Source: Hafnia alvei (GTDB lineage Bacteria; Pseudomonadota; Gammaproteobacteria; Enterobacterales; Enterobacteriaceae). Taken from it: DNA of 64,000 bases. Positions 59,607-64,000 of this stretch are shown piece after piece; the first letter of the stretch is position 1, and the number at the start of each line of letters is the position of its first letter. The notes under the pieces were generated by a model, which saw nothing but the letters and a program-made list of their open reading frames with translations, did not search any database and was not told the DNA's origin. Location: contig NZ_OZ061315.1 in assembly GCF_964063325.1 (NCBI RefSeq), positions 1,860,001-1,924,000 on the forward strand, written 5' to 3'. Made by a program: the position numbers and the translations under genes.

Positions 59607-59879
59607 ATGAAGAAGTTATTGATCTCAATGCCTTTGGTTTTTTTTTGCATGACTGCTATTGCAGATGATGAATCTAAGTTTTTAAGAGAAAAAGTAGATA
59701 ATTTTTGTATCACAACCAATGATATAAAAGATTGTCAAAAAACATTCTACACACTGATTTACCTTTCAAATTTACATGGCGAGCACAATCAACGATGTAA
59801 AGACGAAAAGTTAAAGACGAAATCATGTGAAGATTCCAAGAATTTCTCCAGATTTGTCGAAGATGAATTTAATAAATAG
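59607..59879 (+). CDS. Small secreted protein, AT-rich cargo (moron) gene
   Basis: This 90-residue protein has a signal peptide (KKLLISMPLVFFCMTAIA-DD) and a Lys/Glu-rich mature part with four cysteines. Base composition is clearly more AT-rich than the neighbouring tail genes. It sits between tape measure and M genes, followed by strong hairpins, as moron genes do. It may be periplasmic, for example for superinfection exclusion, but this is speculation. Confidence 0.6.
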   Translation: MKKLLISMPLVFFCMTAIADDESKFLREKVDNFCITTNDIKDCQKTFYTLIYLSNLHGEHNQRCKDEKLKTKSCEDSKNFSRFVEDEFNK

Positions 59880-60081
59880 TTAATACAACTAGTATGCCCA
59901 CTTATTTAGTCGATCTCCGCATGGCGGAATACTTAAATAGAATCATGGGCTCGGTCATGGTGTACAGGATGCACCTGAAAAACAAGGTGCAGCCTGTATT
60001 GCTGTGATTGATCACACTAAAAGCATAGTTACCTACGTAGCCCGCCTAATTGCGGGTTTTTTTACGACTGGAGAATGTCAA
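59880..60081 (+). other. Structured intergenic region before gene M
   Basis: The gap contains a 13-bp hairpin with one mismatch (TACAGGaTGCACCT ... AGGTGCAgCCTGTA, 59963-59998) and a terminator CCCGC-ctaatt-GCGGG with T7 (60041-60063). No open frame is credible here. Confidence 0.6.
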
Positions 60082-60423
60082 ATGGCCTTAGAAACATTCA
60101 CATGGCGAACGCAGGGCCAGCCGGAAGGCTCTTTTAGTCAGCGCGTTAGAACGGCCAAGTTTGGGGATGGTTACGAGCAAGTAGCCGCCGATGGTATTAA
60201 CTCAGAGCAACAAAGCTGGCCTCTAAGCTTCAGTGGCTTAGAAAAAGAAATGGTGCCGATCCTCTCTTTTATGCGGCGCCACGTTATCAAATCTTTTGTT
60301 TGGTCACCGCCTTACGGAAAACAAGGCCTTTACCGAGTTGTTAGCGATTCTATTAGGGCAACGCCGGTGGGCGGCCAAGTAATGACGGTATCGGCTACAT
60401 TCCAACAATCATTCGCGCCATAA
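60082..60423 (+). CDS. Minor tail protein M
   Basis: The 113-residue protein from the ATG at 60082 (GGAG upstream) matches gpM: ETFTWRTQGQPEGSFSQRVR and TAKFGDGYEQVAADGINSEQ. It is part of the tail tip hub. An in-frame GTG-like start upstream (60004) would add residues through the terminator hairpin and is unlikely. Confidence 0.85.
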   Translation: MALETFTWRTQGQPEGSFSQRVRTAKFGDGYEQVAADGINSEQQSWPLSFSGLEKEMVPILSFMRRHVIKSFVWSPPYGKQGLYRVVSDSIRATPVGGQVMTVSATFQQSFAP

Positions 60424-60450
60424 GGTGCTTTAATCGATCACAAAATAAAG

Positions 60451-60475
60451 GGCTATCTTCGGATAGCCTTTTTTT
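60451..60475 (+). terminator. UUCG-loop intrinsic terminator
   Basis: GGCTATC-TTCG-GATAGCC followed by T7, between genes M and L. Confidence 0.82.
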
Positions 60476-60486
60476 ATGGGGTAATC

Positions 60487-61242
60487 ATGGCAATTACTAG
60501 CGACGTTCAAAAGCTTGAACCCGGTAACCGCATTCGACTTATTGAAGTTGATGGTGAAGCATTCAACGCAGGGATCCTGCGCTTTCATAATGACACTATT
60601 CCCCATACACCGGAGGAAATCGCTACAGCCGGCGGGGACGAGTCGAAATTAAAAGCGAAGTCGATATGGTGGCAAGGTAAAGAATATGGCGCGTGGCCGT
60701 GTGAGCTTTCAGGCCTTTCATATTCGACAGATGGAACAGCGGCAGAGCCTAAATTAACAGTAGCAAACTTAGACGGCACGATCGGCGCTATGTGCATTGC
60801 TTATCAAGATATGGTTCAAGCGAAAGTGACCGTTCACGAAACATTCAAACATTATTTAGATGCGCGCAATTTTCCAGAAGGTAATCCCGAAGCCGATCCA
60901 GAACAAGAATTTACGCAGGTTTTCTTCATCGATAGCCGAAGCGGTGAAAACGACGAACAAGTCGAATTTACGTTAAGTAGCCCGATCGACTTACAAGGCC
61001 TGCGCATTCCTACCCGACAAATTCACTCGCTTTGCCAATGGGCCATGAATAACGAATACCGCACCGGTATTGGCTGCTCATATGCGGGACAAAACGGCAT
61101 GTTTACCATGGACGATAAACCAACGGACGATCCCAGCCAAGATGCATGCTCAGGTTGTTTATCATCTTGTAAATTACGTTTTGGAGAAATGGCCGAATTA
61201 GATTTCGGTGGTTTTCCTGGTAGCTCTTTGATTCGGAGATAG
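60487..61242 (+). CDS. Minor tail protein L (iron-sulphur type)
   Basis: The 251-residue protein matches gpL. Its C-terminal cysteines (GCSYAG and DACSGCLSSCKLRFG) correspond to the residues that bind the iron-sulphur cluster in lambda gpL. It belongs to the tail tip complex. It is followed after 4 bp by K. Confidence 0.87.
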   Translation: MAITSDVQKLEPGNRIRLIEVDGEAFNAGILRFHNDTIPHTPEEIATAGGDESKLKAKSIWWQGKEYGAWPCELSGLSYSTDGTAAEPKLTVANLDGTIGAMCIAYQDMVQAKVTVHETFKHYLDARNFPEGNPEADPEQEFTQVFFIDSRSGENDEQVEFTLSSPIDLQGLRIPTRQIHSLCQWAMNNEYRTGIGCSYAGQNGMFTMDDKPTDDPSQDACSGCLSSCKLRFGEMAELDFGGFPGSSLIRR

Positions 61243-61246
61243 ACCA

Positions 61247-61978
61247 ATGCAAGATAAAACGTTAGCGGCCATCATGGCCCACGCCAAACAGGCTTACCCG
61301 CTGGAGTGCTGCGGCGTAGTTGCCCAAAAATCCCGCGTAGAGCGTTATTTTCCTTGCCGCAATATCCTTCCATCGAATGAGAAAAAAAAAGAAGGCCCCG
61401 AATACGGATTCATTCTGGCGCCGGAGGACTACGCCACGGCCGAAGATTGGGGAACAGTTACCGCTATTGTGCATAGCCATCCTGACGCCACCACGCAAGC
61501 ATCGGAACGCGACAAAAATCTATGTGATGAAACAAAGTTGCCATGGGTTATAGCGTCATGGCCGGAAGGCGATATAAGAACGATTTACCCGCGCGGAGAT
61601 CGGCCGCTCGTTGGCCGGCAATTCGATTTGGGCCATGCTGATTGCTGGTCTTTAATTCGCGATTACTTCCGCATGAATCATGAGATTGAATTGCCTAATT
61701 ACAGCGTAGAGCATCATTGGTGGGAAGACGGACACGATGAAAACTTTTATCACGATTGTTGGTTTGAATGCGGCTTTCGTGAATTTGAAGGGCCGACGCG
61801 CGAAGGCGATATGGTCATGATGCAGGTACAGGCCGATAAATGGAACCATGCCGGCATTCTGGTTGAAAATGGGATGCTGTTACATCACTTATACGGCCAA
61901 TTAAGCCAGCGCGTACCGTATGGCGGTTATTGGGTTGATCGCACAATGAAAGTGGTTAGATATAAGGATCTGATGTGA
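61247..61978 (+). CDS. Tail assembly protein K (JAB plus NlpC/P60 peptidase)
   Basis: The 243-residue protein joins two peptidase domains: a JAB/MPN metalloprotease part with HSHPDATTQASERD and a C-terminal NlpC/P60 part with the catalytic Cys in GHADCWSLIRDYF and His in WNHAGILV. This is the lambda gpK layout, involved in tail tip assembly and possibly in local cell-wall opening. Its stop overlaps the start of I. Confidence 0.9.
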   Translation: MQDKTLAAIMAHAKQAYPLECCGVVAQKSRVERYFPCRNILPSNEKKKEGPEYGFILAPEDYATAEDWGTVTAIVHSHPDATTQASERDKNLCDETKLPWVIASWPEGDIRTIYPRGDRPLVGRQFDLGHADCWSLIRDYFRMNHEIELPNYSVEHHWWEDGHDENFYHDCWFECGFREFEGPTREGDMVMMQVQADKWNHAGILVENGMLLHHLYGQLSQRVPYGGYWVDRTMKVVRYKDLM

Positions 61979-62619
61979 TGAGCCAATTAAACGAAGGGCT
62001 AAAAACTATCCGACTTTACGGCGTGTTGGGTACCACGTTTGGCCGAGTACATCGGCTTGCGGTCAGAACGCCAAAAGAAGCCGTGAAGGCGCTATCCGTC
62101 GTTATCCCTGGCTTTGAAGCTTTCATGAATTCTTCTACCCAGCGCGGCATTGAATATGCCGTTTTTAAAGGTAAGAAAAATATCGGCGAAAGCGAATTAA
62201 CAGATAATTCAGGAAGTCTAGAAATTCGCATCGCCCCGATTATTACCGGCAGCAAACGCGGCGGCATTTTTCAAACGGTATTAGGCGTTGCTTTAATTGC
62301 CGTAGCTGGCTTTATGACTGGTGGCGCCGCAGTTGGCTTGCTTGGTTCTGCCGGCTTTGCCATTTCTGGCGCATGGGGTACCGCGGCGCTAGTAGGTGCG
62401 TCAATGGCAATCGGCGGCGTTATGCAGATGATAGCACCACAACCAACGGGCCTTTCAATGCGTGAGGGTCCAGATAATAAACCGTCTTACGCCTTCGGCG
62501 GGCCAGTGAATACCACGACGCAAGGCAATCCCGTTGGCGTCCTTTATACGCAAGACAATAACCGCGAAATAGGCGGTGCCATCGCTTCGGCAGGCATTTA
62601 CGCTGAAGATCAGCAATAG
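61978..62619 (+). CDS. Tail assembly protein I
   Basis: The 213-residue protein matches lambda gpI: KTIRLYGVLGTTFGRVHRLA at the N-terminus, a hydrophobic Gly/Ala-rich centre (TVLGVALIAVAGFMTGGAAV) and the MQMIAPQPTGL segment. It is needed for tail tip assembly but is not in the mature tail. The ATG overlaps the K stop (TGATG). Confidence 0.88.
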   Translation: MSQLNEGLKTIRLYGVLGTTFGRVHRLAVRTPKEAVKALSVVIPGFEAFMNSSTQRGIEYAVFKGKKNIGESELTDNSGSLEIRIAPIITGSKRGGIFQTVLGVALIAVAGFMTGGAAVGLLGSAGFAISGAWGTAALVGASMAIGGVMQMIAPQPTGLSMREGPDNKPSYAFGGPVNTTTQGNPVGVLYTQDNNREIGGAIASAGIYAEDQQ

Positions 62620-62637
62620 CGTTAAAAGAATCAAATA

Positions 62638-62662
62638 GGCTGCCTACGGGCGGCCTTTTTTT
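62638..62662 (+). terminator. Intrinsic terminator between I and J
   Basis: GGCTGCC-tacg-GGCGGCC (one G-U pair) followed by T7. Confidence 0.75.
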
Positions 62663-62674
62663 ATGCGAGGAATT

Positions 62675-64000
62675 ATGCAATTAATCCAAGGTAACAAAGG
62701 CGGAGGCGGTAGTGGTCGCCAGCCTTCAGAATCACCAGACAGCCTACAGTCAGTTGCCCGCGCAAAGATTCTTTTAGCGCTTGCGGAAGGCGAGCTGGGC
62801 GGTACGTTGGATGGTAAGCATATCTATCTGGATGGAACGCCAATTATGAACGCAGACGGAAGCAATAATTTTCCGGGCGTTACATGGGAATATCGGCCAG
62901 GTACGCAGGCGCAGACCTATATCAAAGGGATCCCAAGCGTAGAAAATGAAATCACGATTAACACCGAATTAAAACAGTCTCAGCCGTGGATCCGCGCTAT
63001 CAATAATACGCAGCTATCAGCCGTGCGCATTCGCCTTGGTTTTCCCGCGCTACAACAGCAAAAAGATAACGGTGATTTGATAGGTTATCGCGTGGAATAT
63101 GAAATCGATTTGGCGATAGATGGCGGAGCCTATGAAACCGTTTTGAAAACGGCGGTAGATGGCAAAACGACGACGCTTTACGAGCGCAGCCATCGTATTA
63201 ATCTACCTGCGGCTAATACCGGATGGCAAGTGCGCATTCGTCGCCTTACAGCTGATTCTACGAGTGCAAAAATCGCCAGCAAATCGACGATTGAAGCTAT
63301 CGCAGAAGTGATCGACGCTAAATTACGCTATCCGAATACAGCTTTGTTATTCGTGGAGTTTGATTCCAAGCTTTTTTCCAATATCCCTAAAATTAGTTGC
63401 AGGCCAGATGGGCGCCTGATCCGTGTTCCGACTAACTACGATCCAAAGATGCGCACTTATTCCGGCAGTTGGGACGGAACCTTTAAATTTGCCGTAAGCA
63501 ATAACCCTGCGTGGGTTCTCTTTGATTTGATCATTGAAAAGCGTTTCGGCCTTGGCCGTCGTTTGACTATCGAGCAAGTTGATAAGTGGGAACTCTACCG
63601 CATCGCGCAATATTGCGATCAGATGGTACCGGATGGCCGAGGCGGCGATGGTGTGGAGCCGCGCCATATGTGCGATGTTTATATTCAATCGCAAGCTGAC
63701 GCCTTTACCGTGTTGCGCGACGTGGCCGGCATCTTCCGTGGCATGACTTCATGGATGAATAATCAGCTTTCAGTTATTGCCGATATGCCGCGCGATGTAT
63801 TTCGCAACTTTACCCATGCAAATATTGTGGGAAAAATTAATTATGTAGGCGGTAGCCAACGCAATCGCGTTACCCAGGCGCTTATTAGCTGGTCAAATCC
63901 GGTAACGAATTATCAAGATGAAATCGAAGCCGTTTCAGATATGGCATTAATGCGGCGCTATAGTGTTAATCAGATTGAACTATCGGCCATTGGTTGTACG
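62675..64000 (+). CDS. J: Tail tip / host specificity protein J (partial, runs off window)
   Basis: The frame opens at an ATG preceded by GAGGAA and stays open to the window edge (442 codons). It begins MQLIQGNKGGGGSGRQPSES followed by the ARAKILLALAEGELGG segment of gpJ and matches the central tail fibre start of lambdoid siphoviruses. The C-terminal receptor-binding part lies outside the window. Confidence 0.9.
   Translation, partial: MQLIQGNKGGGGSGRQPSESPDSLQSVARAKILLALAEGELGGTLDGKHIYLDGTPIMNADGSNNFPGVTWEYRPGTQAQTYIKGIPSVENEITINTELKQSQPWIRAINNTQLSAVRIRLGFPALQQQKDNGDLIGYRVEYEIDLAIDGGAYETVLKTAVDGKTTTLYERSHRINLPAANTGWQVRIRRLTADSTSAKIASKSTIEAIAEVIDAKLRYPNTALLFVEFDSKLFSNIPKISCRPDGRLIRVPTNYDPKMRTYSGSWDGTFKFAVSNNPAWVLFDLIIEKRFGLGRRLTIEQVDKWELYRIAQYCDQMVPDGRGGDGVEPRHMCDVYIQSQADAFTVLRDVAGIFRGMTSWMNNQLSVIADMPRDVFRNFTHANIVGKINYVGGSQRNRVTQALISWSNPVTNYQDEIEAVSDMALMRRYSVNQIELSAIGCT

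Noticed and set aside
60003..60015. CRP-like palindrome (TGTGAT...ATCACA) in the intergenic region before gene M
   Set aside because: The half-sites are separated by four bases rather than the six needed for a CRP site.

Overview
The window looks like chromosome from a member of the Enterobacterales. The T6SS, Csu-type pilus, AmyA and ChaC genes together would fit a Hafnia/Obesumbacterium-like host, but genus is inference only. It has two parts: host chromosome (1-19746) and most of an integrated lambdoid siphovirus prophage (about 19747 to the right edge, where the tail-tip gene runs off).

Host part. Positions 181-7034 hold a six-gene block of a type VI secretion cluster (TssA, TssF, TssG, TssJ, TssE and a VasL/TagA-type protein), which supplies baseplate and membrane-complex parts; the other T6SS genes must lie elsewhere. 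A bidirectional terminator separates it from a reverse-strand MscS-family channel (7078-9462) and a NodT/MdtP-type outer-membrane efflux lipoprotein (9637-11127). A cytoplasmic alpha-amylase (11498-12979) faces a five-gene Csu-type chaperone-usher pilus operon (18279 down to 12991). chaC (18891-19559) and tRNA-Lys(CTT) (19671-19746) end the host segment.

Prophage part. The integrase stop lies 11 bp from the tRNA 3' end, so the tRNA is the probable attachment site. The leftward arm (reverse strand) runs from N (30433) through many small genes, a RecE-type exonuclease, RecT and Dam to an Xis-like HTH protein and Int; a defective IS3-family element with a 3-bp target duplication interrupts one small gene. 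The immunity region holds CI, Cro, CII, matching GTAC-N5-GTAC operators on both sides, and a three-gene cassette that looks like a toxin-antitoxin-chaperone system where lambda carries rexAB. The rightward arm carries O with internal iteron-like repeats, a DnaB-type helicase, a universal stress protein cargo gene, NinG, NinH and Q. HicAB and a P21-like lysis cassette (pinholin, SAR endolysin, Rz/Rz1) follow.

The most notable cargo is at 41618-42873, just after the lysis genes: a pertussis-toxin-S1/ArtA-like ADP-ribosyltransferase with all visible catalytic residues and both disulphide cysteines, followed by a short secreted protein that looks like an unusual AB5 B subunit. This places a probable AB5 toxin under late-phage control, released by lysis, like Shiga toxin.

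The morphogenesis genes (43601 to the right edge) follow lambda/HK97-like order: TerS, TerL, DUF4055 portal, head morphogenesis protein fused to a zinc metallopeptidase, scaffold, major capsid, connectors, tail tube, G/GT chaperones, tape measure, M, L, K, I and J. Two programmed -1 frameshifts are well supported: a canonical A6C slip for G/GT, and a slip at the end of the major capsid gene that would append two Ig-like domains, with a perfect 8-bp hairpin 9 nt downstream.
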